From: Branchiostoma floridae
Taxonomy: Eukaryota > Chordata > Leptocardii > Amphioxiformes > Branchiostomatidae
Direction of reading: 5' to 3'
DNA: 64,000 nt
Assembly (NCBI RefSeq): GCF_000003815.2
Contig: NC_049981.1
Location: forward strand, 22,387,817-22,451,816
The notes beneath the pieces are model-generated. The model did no database searches. It saw only the letters and a program-made list of their open reading frames with translations, and was not told the origin of the DNA. Position numbers and translations under genes: made by a program. Below are positions 1 to 10,100 of this stretch, one piece after another (within the stretch, counting starts at the first letter, position 1; each line of letters opens with the position of its first letter).

Positions 1-1125
1 CATGCTTCTGTATACAAAGAAGAATACATTTTTCCTGTGTTATTCTTCTGGACAAATGTATGCCTGGGAATTACAGAATTTCTGTAATTTCCAGGCGTAC
101 ATTTGTCCATCTCATCTAAAACAAACAAATAAGTACTCTGCAGGTTGGTACATCATACTACGTCGACAAAAAGGTGTCCAGGCATGCATAACAATATGGT
201 TTTTGTTATGCTGGAATGTGGGACAAGATACCTCAGGTCCAAAGGTGTGAACAACAACGCATGACTGTCCCTGTTTACAGTCTTGGTGGGCTGAGAGAGA
301 GATGAAATCATCAAAGACAGATCCGCATGGGAACACACTAGTAAAGTTGTGATAAATCACAGTTTGTTTAGAGAAAGGACAGGAATCAGGGTAAAATTGT
401 CTCAACAAGGAGGTTAAAGGGACACCTCGGTTTCCAGTAGGGCACGTGCTGCGATAGGAATTCAAATGGCAATTTTTGACGGTATTTTGATGTCAAATGA
501 ATATTTTAGTGCAGTAGTAAATCAATGACGATGTCCTCGAGTGAAGAAACTAATTTTGTACCGAGATACCGCCACAGTATCAAATGTGATCCGTTCCGGT
601 CTTGACATGTGTCGCCCACTCGCCCCCACACTTCCGACCATTTTTCACGGCACATTGCCTTCAAATCAGAACCACATGGACATAATTTGAAACTCCCAGC
701 CACACACCACTGGCCACACACGAGTGTCATGTCAGCTAGTCCACAAAATATACATTTAATATGTGAATGTGCAAACCGAGAAACAGCGCCACAAAGAATG
801 CAACTTCTAACGTGTTACACTGATTTGGCAAATTTATTAGCTAGGCCCCGGCGACTCTGCATGAGACGATATATTTGCTTGTGGTTATATCATAAAACCT
901 TACTTTAGGAGGACACTATGAAGGACGGCGCTATATATATATATTATATATATTACATGTACAAGGAAACTACGTCCTCCCGTGCAGTTGTTTCACACTC
1001 GAACCTCCTTGCTCTAACGTTCTCAGACAGCCAATGGCCAAGAAGATCCCTGGACAGCCTCAGCAGATAACTATACATATTTACAGGGGCCGTAAGAGTT
1101 TAAAAGGGTGTTAGCAATGACTTAC
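1..1125. other. No clear gene; presumed intron 1 of the minus-strand edge gene
   Basis: This stretch lies downstream, on the minus strand, of the short coding exon at 1126-1191. It holds the hairpin at 50-108 and a TA-rich tract near 932-956. Two cysteine-rich open frames on the minus strand (112-465 and 506-730) lack convincing splice sites or family similarity, so I do not call them exons. Confidence 0.4.
50..108. repeat. 59-nt near-perfect hairpin
   Basis: The stretch starting GGACAAATGTA and ending TACATTTGTCC folds on itself with arms of about 29 nt and almost no loop. The arms differ at two positions. If transcribed from the plus strand, both differences would be G.U wobbles, so the RNA stem would stay fully paired. 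It may be a solo foldback element or a small MITE. I see no gene around it. Confidence 0.6.
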
Positions 1126-1191
1126 CCGTGTCTCTGACGACAAGAAAGAAGAATGAAGGCGTCTCGTCACTTCCACCTCGCCTGTCGCCAT
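1126..1191 (-). CDS. First coding exon of an unidentified minus-strand gene
   Basis: The ATG at 1191-1189 opens a 22-codon frame beginning MATGEVEV and ending at a strong donor, CGG|GTAAGT, in phase 0. The start has G at +4 and A three bases upstream. Immediately upstream on the minus strand are CCAAT, E-box and two E2F-like motifs, as expected of a real promoter. The protein cannot be named from 22 residues, and the next exons lie in or beyond the first kilobase of the window. The E2F-like sites hint at a cell-cycle or growth-linked gene, which is inference. The alternative is a chance ATG followed by a good donor. Confidence 0.5.
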
Positions 1192-1410
1192 ACTCTCTCC
1201 TTCTGTCACAGATTCGCACCTCCGCGTTATTTTTAAAATCAGCTGATTAAAAATTCATGACCCTTCTGTAACTTTCCACCAATCGTAGCAACGCCTTGTA
1301 TCACGTGTTCAAAATGGCGCCAAAATTCCAGGTGGGCGGTACTATCAGCCTCAAAAACAGGCTTCGGGACGGCCATTTTTTCCCACCTGGACTTTTGGCG
1401 GGATAACATT
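1192..1410 (-). promoter_or_regulatory. Candidate promoter with E2F-like, E-box and CCAAT motifs
   Basis: Directly upstream of the 22-codon exon are TTTTGGCGGG (1393-1402), GGCGCCAAAA (1316-1325, an E2F-like site in the other orientation), CACGTG (1302-1307) and CCAAT (1279-1283). Such clusters are typical of E2F-regulated housekeeping or cell-cycle promoters in animals. No TATA box is apparent. Binding is inferred from motif match only. Confidence 0.45.
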
Positions 1411-1721
1411 TTGCTAATTATCAATTTCATATAGCGTCAATGTTCTCTGATTGTGGCTTTAAAAAAAAAAATCTTTTTTGAAAGACTATCTAATGCAGAA
1501 GTTAAACTGGGATGTTTCATTCTGCACTCGAAACTATTTATTTCAAGTACTTTTTAACCATTTGATTGAGTAACCAAATACCTGAGCATAATCAATTTAT
1601 CAATTATGATAACTCTTTGATATAAATCTATGTCACCTTCTGTAATGTGTTGTGTAACATGTAAGGTCGCACAAGCTGGAACCATAGAAGCTGTAAGTTT
1701 GAATCAAGAACATTATAATGT

Positions 1722-1920
1722 TAACGCTAGTTCACCTTGAAAACAGGGTATTTTTGGAGATCGATATTACGTCGACGGATGTTGGTTTGAAATTTCAGTA
1801 TTGTATTTGTCAGTATATTGCAGTTCAAAACTATTGCCTGTCGGCTTGATGTGCCTAAATACCCTGTTTTGAAAAACAACGGATATAGGTTAACCCACAG
1901 ATAAAGGTGAACTAGCGTTA
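1722..1920. mobile_element. Family A MITE, copy 1
   Basis: The ends are inverted repeats (TAACGCTAGTTCACC at the left, its complement at the right), and inner palindromic arms carry a GTCGACGGATG-like motif. The left arm lacks about 40 bp compared with other copies at 20.6 and 30.5 kb. The TA at each end may be a target duplication. No coding capacity. Confidence 0.75.
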
Positions 1921-2059
1921 CACAACTGTATATCCCTAACGTTACCACTTTACTTGTCCTTGTTTGAATCCAAGAACCACAGATTTGGGACTGCAGTTTA
2001 GGAATAAGGTTGTCTTCTTAGATCATACGTTTTAAGGTCCTATATATATGTTCGAGAAA

Positions 2060-2490
2060 TGTTTACATGTTAGAGGAGCTCCAGTGGCCCACTCTCCAGG
2101 AGAGGCGAAGGAGAGTGCGCTTGATCACCTTCTACAAGCACCACAATGGCTTACTCGTCTTTAACTCAAGGAGCAAGCCCACTCCTAGTGAGCCGCCCAG
2201 GAGTACTCGGAGCACTCACTCAGCTTACTACCAGATGCCCCCATGCCGAACCAACTACAGGCAGTATGCCTTCTTCCCCAGAACTGTGAAGGACTGGAAT
2301 GCTCTCCCAGCACAGGTAGCCCTCAGTGCCACTCTGGCCAACTTCAAATTACAAATATAGCTCCCTCCCCTCCCGTTTCTCCCTCCCCATTACAATACTC
2401 TGTTACTTCCACGCTTCGCAGTAGACTTCACAATACAGGCAGCATAATCTTCAGTTAGTTGAAGGTGGCTGCCTTAATCGAAAGAAGAAG
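2060..2490 (+). mobile_element. 5'-truncated CR1/L2-type LINE tail (end of reverse transcriptase)
   Basis: The plus-strand frame 2067-2360 encodes about 97 residues resembling the C-terminal end of CR1/L2/Jockey-clade reverse transcriptases: an L-W-P-L-RR-RL-FYK segment with W in the tract LQWPTLQERRR, then RTNYRQYAFFPRTVKDWNALP-like residues and a final hydrophobic FK.QI. This FFPRT..DWN.LP signature is characteristic of that LINE group. Nothing of the catalytic RT domain lies upstream, so this is a dead, 5'-truncated insertion between the EF-hand gene and the edge gene. The AAG-rich sequence near 2480 may be its 3' tail. Confidence 0.75.
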
Positions 2491-3632
2491 AATGTTTTTT
2501 GAGGATGTAGGATGATCCCACCAAACTTGTCAAAAAGAGAAGGGCCTGGTTCAGTCATTGTTTGTTTGTTTCACTGCATTATTGTCAGTACCATCTCAAA
2601 TGCAAGTTAATTTGGGGATTATTTATATTCAAGACACCAAGGCCAGGGTTTGAAGCTGTGAACAAGAAACCTGCTAATTACTAGGGATAGATTTAACAAA
2701 TCTCTGTGACTACTAGTATTAGAGTCCACGAAGCTCTCTCTCTCTCTTTATAATTCTATTATAAAGTTGTCAACCGATCCTTAAGTTAAAGACTAAAAGT
2801 CACCACAAATAGATGCTATAGAGAAAATATAACAATTCCATGGGAGGGGGAAGATTTCTGAAAATGTCAGTGAAAAGCTCATAGTAAAGAAGTCTGGACA
2901 AAGCTTTTTTTCACTCTGAGTAACAACTTTCTTTATTGCCCTTAATCTTTGATTTCATCATGTACTGTGGCTAGTGAATGTTGCATAGGTGAAAATTACA
3001 ATATTTCAAACTGCATCAACTTAGCACACGTTAGGGTGTACTTCACTGAAATGGTGCAACTTTTGACACAAATGTATAAGTAAGTAAAGATTTAATTTAC
3101 TACAAATTGTATTGGCTGTAAAACTTCATTCAGTGTTACCCATAATAGCCAATACTAGTACTAGTATTCTGAGCTTCAGCTATAACAAAGAATGGTATGA
3201 ACAGTATCATTTATGGAGAAAGAAGTCTAATTCATCTTCTTGTAATTGTAACAAAATGTTGATAAATTCATTAAGAAACATATGTACAAAGTTTATGACA
3301 AAGCACTTCATGTGTCTCTGTTTATTAACTGAAGGAATGTCAAATGTTAATTGGACGGAAACAGATACTAAGGCACAGAATTCGGAGCTACAAAGCTGCA
3401 TGGAGACTTTTTATAGTGCATTCATTCACATAATACCAGTGGGGTACATTTTTGACACATTTGTTCAGATATTTCTATTGTCTGTAGAAATATAAATAAA
3501 GCAGCACAATGTGCAAATCTCATATCTGCAGTACCATTCGTATCTTTGGAAAGTGCTCCTGTAGAATCCATGGCAGATAACATTTGCTAATGTTGAATGC
3601 GACACCATCATTTGTTATCTGGGACAGACAGT

Positions 3633-3843
3633 GTGCCTTGTTCTTTACAACAGTCTAGGGAAAACTAATTACATGTACATTACAAGGTCTGAAAAGTGGC
3701 AAAACAAGTTTTTTCTCTCTTCACTTTTCTGGAATGTTTATCTGTGCCTTGCTTTTTACAACAGACCAGGAAAAACTAATTACAAGACAAGGTCTGAAAG
3801 GTGACACAACAATTTTTTTCTTCACTTTTCTGGAATGTTTAGA
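3633..3843. repeat. Tandem duplication of about 105-110 bp in the probable 3' UTR
   Basis: Two adjacent, slightly diverged copies share CTTTTCTGGAATGTTTA and a stretch reading ACAACAG.C.AGG.AAAACTAATTACA. They lie just downstream, on the minus strand, of the EF-hand stop codon, so the mature transcript may carry both copies. Confidence 0.65.
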
Positions 3844-3898
3844 TACATTGAAAACACTGTGTACAAAACCTCCTTCTCTACTACTCATATGAGACATT

Positions 3899-4150
3899 TC
3901 AGGGTTTTCTCCACTCAAATCCGGCGATCGCATACACCATTTCACAGAACGCGATGTAGTTCACGTCCTCCCTCCCTCCGACTCGTACCATGAACTTCTG
4001 GAACAGAGAGACGTACTCCCGGTGGTTGACGAGGCTGCCCAGTTCCAGCTCGGTCAGGACTCTCTTGAACTGGGAGCGAGAAACGGTGCCATTGTTGACC
4101 CGGTCGAAGTCTTCGAAAGGCGGGAAGAGCTGCATGCGGTGTTTCTTGAC
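3899..4150 (-). CDS. EF-hand-like gene, exon 16 (last)
   Basis: The acceptor TTGCAG precedes the exon in phase 0, and the frame runs 83 codons to TGA at 3901-3899. It completes module 8: helix with FPPFEDF, loop D-R-V-N-N-G-T-V-S-R-S-Q, then a second lobe with EDVNYIAF. The protein ends FEWRKP. It joins exon 15 without changing frame. Confidence 0.88.
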   Translation of the reverse strand, partial: VKKHRMQLFPPFEDFDRVNNGTVSRSQFKRVLTELELGSLVNHREYVSLFQKFMVRVGGREDVNYIAFCEMVYAIAGFEWRKP

Positions 4151-7100
4151 CTGCAAGATGGGAAGAAATGTTCATCATCATCATCATCATTTCATCACTC
4201 CCATTATTATCACCATCACTATCATCGTTCATGTAATTTGTACTAGATCCTTTTCAATTAAAGTTTGTTTCATTTTCAATAACTTTCTTTGGGACGTCCA
4301 ACTCTTTCTTTTAGCATCAAGAATCCAGGGAATGATAATGATAATAATGTTCGAATCCAGTGTATCATTACACACAGGAAGGTTTTCATCATTTCGAGTT
4401 CATTTTCAACAACTTCCATTCGTCAAATCTGCATTTTCCTACGTTCATAGTTGTTGGAACTCCTCATTTGTGTGTCTCAAAAGTGAACACAAGGGTAAAA
4501 AGGAAAACAGACATCATTTTATCATGGAAGCTTATCTGTGTTGGTAATAATCATAGTACAAAGCTAAACTTTCTTCTGACACAAAAGTACACATGGATCA
4601 AATTTTCAATGACCACTGTTGCCTTCTTCTGGATCAATACTGATGACGAATCACTTCAGAACATAAACTCGCAAGAGTTACAGACATGTAATCTTGCGGA
4701 TATGTGTGGCAGCAATTGGTCAAACATGCCAGGAGGTATTGATCCGCGTGTACTTTAGTGTTAGAAGAAAGTTTAGCTTTGTACTAACTAAGACAACATT
4801 TTAATATCCGAATGAAAGGTCATCTGTGTTGGTAGATTCCATATTGAAAAATGTTTAAACTTTGTTCCAACACTAAAAGAAACTCACCATAAATTTTCGG
4901 CCGAACACTCCGACCTTCTTCAGATGAAATTTATGGTGAGTTTCTTTTAGTGTTGAAACAAAGTTTAAACATTTTTCAATAAAGACAACATTTTGGCCTG
5001 CTTGTGGTCCATACCTTCTCTGCGATCCTCTCCATGGTGCTCTTGACCATGGCCTCGTTCTCCTCGGACAGGACGTTGAGCTGCCACTCCACCGGCGGCT
5101 TGAACTGCTCCGGCGTCACCTCCGGCATCTTCTCCAGCTCCTTGATGGTGAAGATGGACTCCACCTCGTCCGAGAACCGCAGGTACTCCACGAAGTCTGG
5201 GTCTACGGGGGACTGGAACCTACAGCGCAAAGAAGAAGAAATGGTGGGTTGGTATATAGGAGAAAAGTGCAAAAACCCCACCTTGTCCGAGGACCTCAGA
5301 TAATCCACCTACGTAATATAGCACAAAGAAGAAGAAATGTGTTGGTATATGACCTCATGCAGATGTTTATTGGGATGCTTATCTAGGTTCTTGGGGAGCT
5401 GAAGCCAATATTACCTGTATTGTACGGTAATGCCAGTTCACCTATATCCGTAGGGTATATCCGTTGTTTTTAAATGCATATTAAACAATGTATCCACAAT
5501 GCCACACAAGGCTGTTGCCCCATGTACACAGCATATTAGAGTCATTTGAGGTTGTTTGGCGTAGTTTGATGTCATATCAGGTGTTTAGGCAGACCTGGTT
5601 GGTATATGACTACAAAAGTGCAACATGCGGATGTTTGGAAGAGTTCTTTGGGAACTGAAGCCAGCTTTACCTGAAATGCCAGTTCACCTCTATCCGTGAT
5701 ACCCCTAAACACCCTGGATATAGGTTACCCCATAGATAGAGGTGAACTACCATTACCTAATCTCACCCTCTGGAACCTATAGTAGGAAGAGTAAATGGGT
5801 TGACAATCAATAATAAATGAGCAACTTGCAGATGTATGGAAGGGTCGTTGGGGAACTGAAGCAGGTATATTGTACCTAACCCGACTGTCCTAACCCCACC
5901 CTCTGAAGCCAGTTTTACACCTGGAATAAACACTTAGTGTTGATGATAACCAATTTTTACAACAGTTGTATTTTTACAAATAGGAAGACTGAAAGATACC
6001 CAAGACAAGAAAACATGATGCAAGGAAGAAACTTACTCTCTTTCCAATATGATGACTTCGGAGGGCTTCAGCTCAAACTTGCAGAGGTCCAAAGCACGCC
6101 TGAAGTTCTTCTTCTTCATGCGGCCCGTCCGCAGCTTGTCGTAGTCTCGCATCCACTCCAACACACGGGTACGCTCCTTCGCCACCTTTCAAAGAGACAC
6201 AAGCTGCATTTTAACCGTGAGCTGAGTGGGCCGATAGGTCTAATGGCAACTCTCAGAATTCCATCATGTACCCTAAGATTGCGACTTGGATTTAAAGTGG
6301 CTTAGTAACCTTGTCCTTGATCTTGAACATGACTCCAGCGAGGTTGGAGGCTGCGTTCATTTCCGGCAGCTGCTTCTGCTGGTTCACCAGTGTGAGCTCC
6401 TTGAGTCGCCTCTGGTACATCAGCTCCTGGGCTGGGGTGGGCTGCAGCTCCGCTAGGAACCTGGGGGAATCCAGAACGAATCGTTTAGTTATTTAAGTTG
6501 ACCTTTGATTTCATTTTGATCAGTTGCTATGATTTTGTGTTGTTTTATGTTGGGGTCTCCCCGGCCCCCCGGGAGGCATTGAAAAACGCCTGTAGGCGAC
6601 GTACTTTCCTGACTAAATAAATAAACTGAAACTGACACAGTTTCGATTCAAATCTAATCAGTTCAGAATCCATCCTTGTCTAATGATTTTGAGTCAAACA
6701 ACAGAGGTTTCTTGATTCAAGAAGCTGCTATTCAGTGCTTACTCAAGTTACCTCAATGCTACATAATAGTTCTCTTTAAATTCATGTTTCTTTGTTGTAA
6801 CAGTAGTTCTCTTTAAATTCATGCGGAATCACATGGGTCTGGAGCGGCTGCATTTCATTTTTTAAAAATAAGTTCAAGCAACCTTTAGGTCACCGAAAAA
6901 CATGTGCATACCTTAGGTAGTTGAATCCAGTTTTGTCAGAAAACTTGGCCTCGATGGCAGCTGCCTCTTCCTCAGTAGCATCAAGACTCAGATAAGTCAG
7001 GCACTGGCGGAACTGGGACAGGGTCACGTATCCATAGTTGTGCCTGTAGGAAGGGAGACACTCGTTACTGCATATGTTGGAGATCATACTTTTGTGCTGC

Positions 7101-10100
7101 TAGATGCTTCTTGCAGATTTTTGTCATGTCTGCTGCTACAAACATGACCTTGTTGTTGTAGAAACGTTAAGATGATATCTAACATACAACACACAACTGT
7201 CATCATCTACCAGGTAACCTTATACTGCCAAATCTAAAAAAAGGTGAATCTTAAGACTGATGGTTGTATTTTTAGGCTGTCTAAGGAGTATCAAAATAGT
7301 TGTGCAACGTTTTTTTCCTCAAATCATCATGCTTGTTGCCAACAGAAAAAAAATATTTGTCGCATGAAGAAAAGAAGCGGTTCTCAGGCCATTTTGAATT
7401 TGTGCACAAGAGGTAACTGTGGATCAAGTGACTGTGTATCAAGATGGAATCCAGCACTGTGCGTGTGTCCAAAGACAACTATTGATCACAATGATAGTCT
7501 CACAACAATCTAAAGTGAGCCTAAAATCCACAGAGATTATCATCATCAGATTATCATATAATCCATTACCTGTCAAAGTCTTGGAAGACAGGCTTGGAAA
7601 GAAGCCTCCTCTGTGCAGCCTTCTCCCTCATGCGGTGCATGGCAGCGTCCACAACGCTCTTCCAATCCTCCGGCGCCTGGGTATCCCAGTGAATGGTGCC
7701 TGGTTTTGCCATCTGGAAGACTTCTGTGGAGGGGACCGCATGGGTTGGGGTCTTCTCCAGGCCTTTCTGGGTGAAAGCTGCAGGAAATGTCAGCAAAAAA
7801 AAAAGGATAGACAGTATAAGTTGAAGAGCACCTTAAAGTTTTCAGAATCAGGTGTTCCTACTTCATGCTGTTACATTCAGCATAGCCAGAGACATTTGGG
7901 ATTTCTTTGGGTTTTTATAATAGTAAAATGTAGTATCAAGTCCAGTGGTTGAGTGACCCTCCCTTTTTAACAAGACATTTTGGGTCCAAATCCTTTGTGA
8001 TGCTCCAATGTTGTGCCCTTGGGAAAGGTACTTCACTCAGGTGAAAATTAGTACCAACCTTCTGATAGAGAGGACATTAAATGGAGGTCCCATGGTTGAG
8101 GAGAGGCACTCTTTGATTATGTTAAAGGACCCACCACACTCATGGAAAAGATCCCAGTGTGAGTGGATCAAACAAGTCTGCCTTGGTATGCAGCTTTTAC
8201 TGCTCAGAACAAACCTGGTGTATTGTAATACCATGAGCCGGTTTACCGGGTGTGTAATACAAAGGAATGAGTACTGTAGATCTAAATGCAAAAATGTTTG
8301 CCGTGGCTTTATGTTTGCGGTTTTTGCGAGGCAGTAACCTAATTGTAAAAACCCACCTGATTCGATCTCATCGTGGAAGCGGGTCCACACCACCTTGTCA
8401 GGCTGTTTGGGGTCGGTGTAATGCTCCGCCAACGCAGCGAACTGGTCGTTTGGCAAATCAGGGAACCCCATCAAACAAAGGCCCCTCCGGAAGATCGGCT
8501 TCGTGATCGAACCGCTTCGCAGCGGGTCAAAGTCCTGGAAGAATTCCGCCACCCGGATACGGTTGACGACCGCGTGATGGCGGATGCGTGAGATCACCTC
8601 GCCGAGGTTGACATGGCCGGTGCTGATGGGAAGGGACGGGACGTCCGGTTCAGGGCTGACCATTGGTTTGGGCGTCTCTTTGTCGACTGTGAAGCCTGTG
8701 AATTCTGTCAAAGGAGAAATACGACATTCGGACTGTTGCTCAAACACGCAAGATTCTTAGAGACTAGAATAAGGTGAAAAATCATGATGGTGTTGCTGGG
8801 AAGGGATCGGACCTCTGGTTCGGGGCTGACCATTGGTTTCGGCGTCTCTTTGTCGACTGTGAAGCCAGTGAATTCTGTCAAAGCAGAAATAGGATGACAT
8901 TTGGACGGTGGCTCAAAACGTAAATGATTGTAGAATAAGGAGAAAAATTATGATGGTTTTGATGGGAAGGGAAAGGATTTCTGGTTCAGGGCTGACCATC
9001 GGTTTGGGTGTCTATTTGTTGACTGTGAAGCCTGTGAATTCTGTATATGACATTGGACTGTTGCTCAAAATGGGAAAGATTCTAGAATAAGGAGAAAAAC
9101 CATGATCAGATACTGTTACTATTTTTGTGAGTGCCTATAAGTAATGCTAATCAGTAAAACTACATGTACATGCATTTCTTATCATTTGCTTCTATGCTTC
9201 AGACACATTGACAAAGACCAAAGAACTTACTAATAGAAACATCTATAAACAATACAAAGTAAACAAAAAATAAGAAAACAAGGCTTAGCATGACTTAATA
9301 GAGAACTGTAGCTTAAGACAATGTCTCATTTCTACCTTTATCGACGGCTTGTACGAAGGCAGGGTAGTTGACGTCTCCGCTGATGGGTTCCTCGAACTTC
9401 CGACAGAGCAGCTTGAAGTCCGGAGGGTTGATGTTCAGGCTCAGGAAATGCAGGATGCGGCCAAACTGGGACTTGGTGACATTACGGGTGTATGCAATGC
9501 CCTGGGAGTAAGGAGAGCAGAAGTGAGCACAAGCATGAAATTTTCACACTGCAAAGCTTAGTGAACTATGTTTTCATGACCAAACAGCTAACAGAGATGA
9601 ATAAAAAATTTGAAGATGACAAATAAAAGGAAATTAAAAAAAAACACTTTCCTAGTAAAACCACATTCTGATGCTTACCCGATCGTAGTCCTTGAAGTAA
9701 GGGTACATCATGAGCCGCCTCTTGCGAGCCGTTTCTCTCATTTCTTCCAGAACCTGTTGTACTCTGTCCTCCTCCTCTGGCGTCAGTGGGTTCAGGGACT
9801 ACATAGTTAGGCAAGGGAGGCAGAAATTAGTTAGGCAAAATCACAGCCTGCTCTTACCTAAGGGCCAAGGTGACAACTGAATGGACTGGGCCCTGTTCTG
9901 CCTAACTTTACAGGTACTTCCCCACCCGGTTGCCCACATTTGGACTGTTACTTATTTAGCTAACCTTGTCCAAAACTATTTATGAAAAAGTTATATAAAA
10001 GTACTGTTCATGAAAAATTTACGATGGCCCCATAATGTCAACCATCCATCCAAGTCCCAATTTACCAATTTGAACTCAAATGAACAAACCCTTGCTGCAG

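Larger units (their letters stand above)
1921..3898. other. Intergenic stretch and probable 3' UTR of the EF-hand gene
   Basis: Between the edge gene's promoter and the EF-hand stop codon I see the LINE tail, a CT-rich tract near 2736-2750, and a direct duplication at about 3633-3843. A TTTATT near 3320 would read AATAAA on the minus strand and could be the polyadenylation signal, but this is weak. No other coding sequence is supported. Confidence 0.4.
5220..6036. other. Intron 14 with direct repeats and Family A MITE fragments
   Basis: Repeated blocks with GGTATATGAC, TGCAGATGT and GGGAACTGAAGCC recur near 5340, 5600 and 5800. Family A MITE material sits at 5428-5490, and a short internally deleted copy at 5673-5755. 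Outside the exon 15 remnant I see no coding signal. Confidence 0.6.

Noticed and set aside
112-730. Two cysteine-rich minus-strand open frames as exons of the edge gene
   Set aside because: No matching acceptor/donor pairs in phase 0 with the exon at 1126-1191, and no recognisable domain.
609-908. Plus-strand 99-codon frame as a retrotransposon RT tail
   Set aside because: An H-x-x-C-like pattern is present but too weak, and no other RT signature is nearby.
3112-3495. 127-codon plus-strand frame followed by AATAAA
   Set aside because: It begins without ATG, has no family similarity and lies in AT-rich sequence antisense to a probable 3' UTR; the AATAAA is likely chance.
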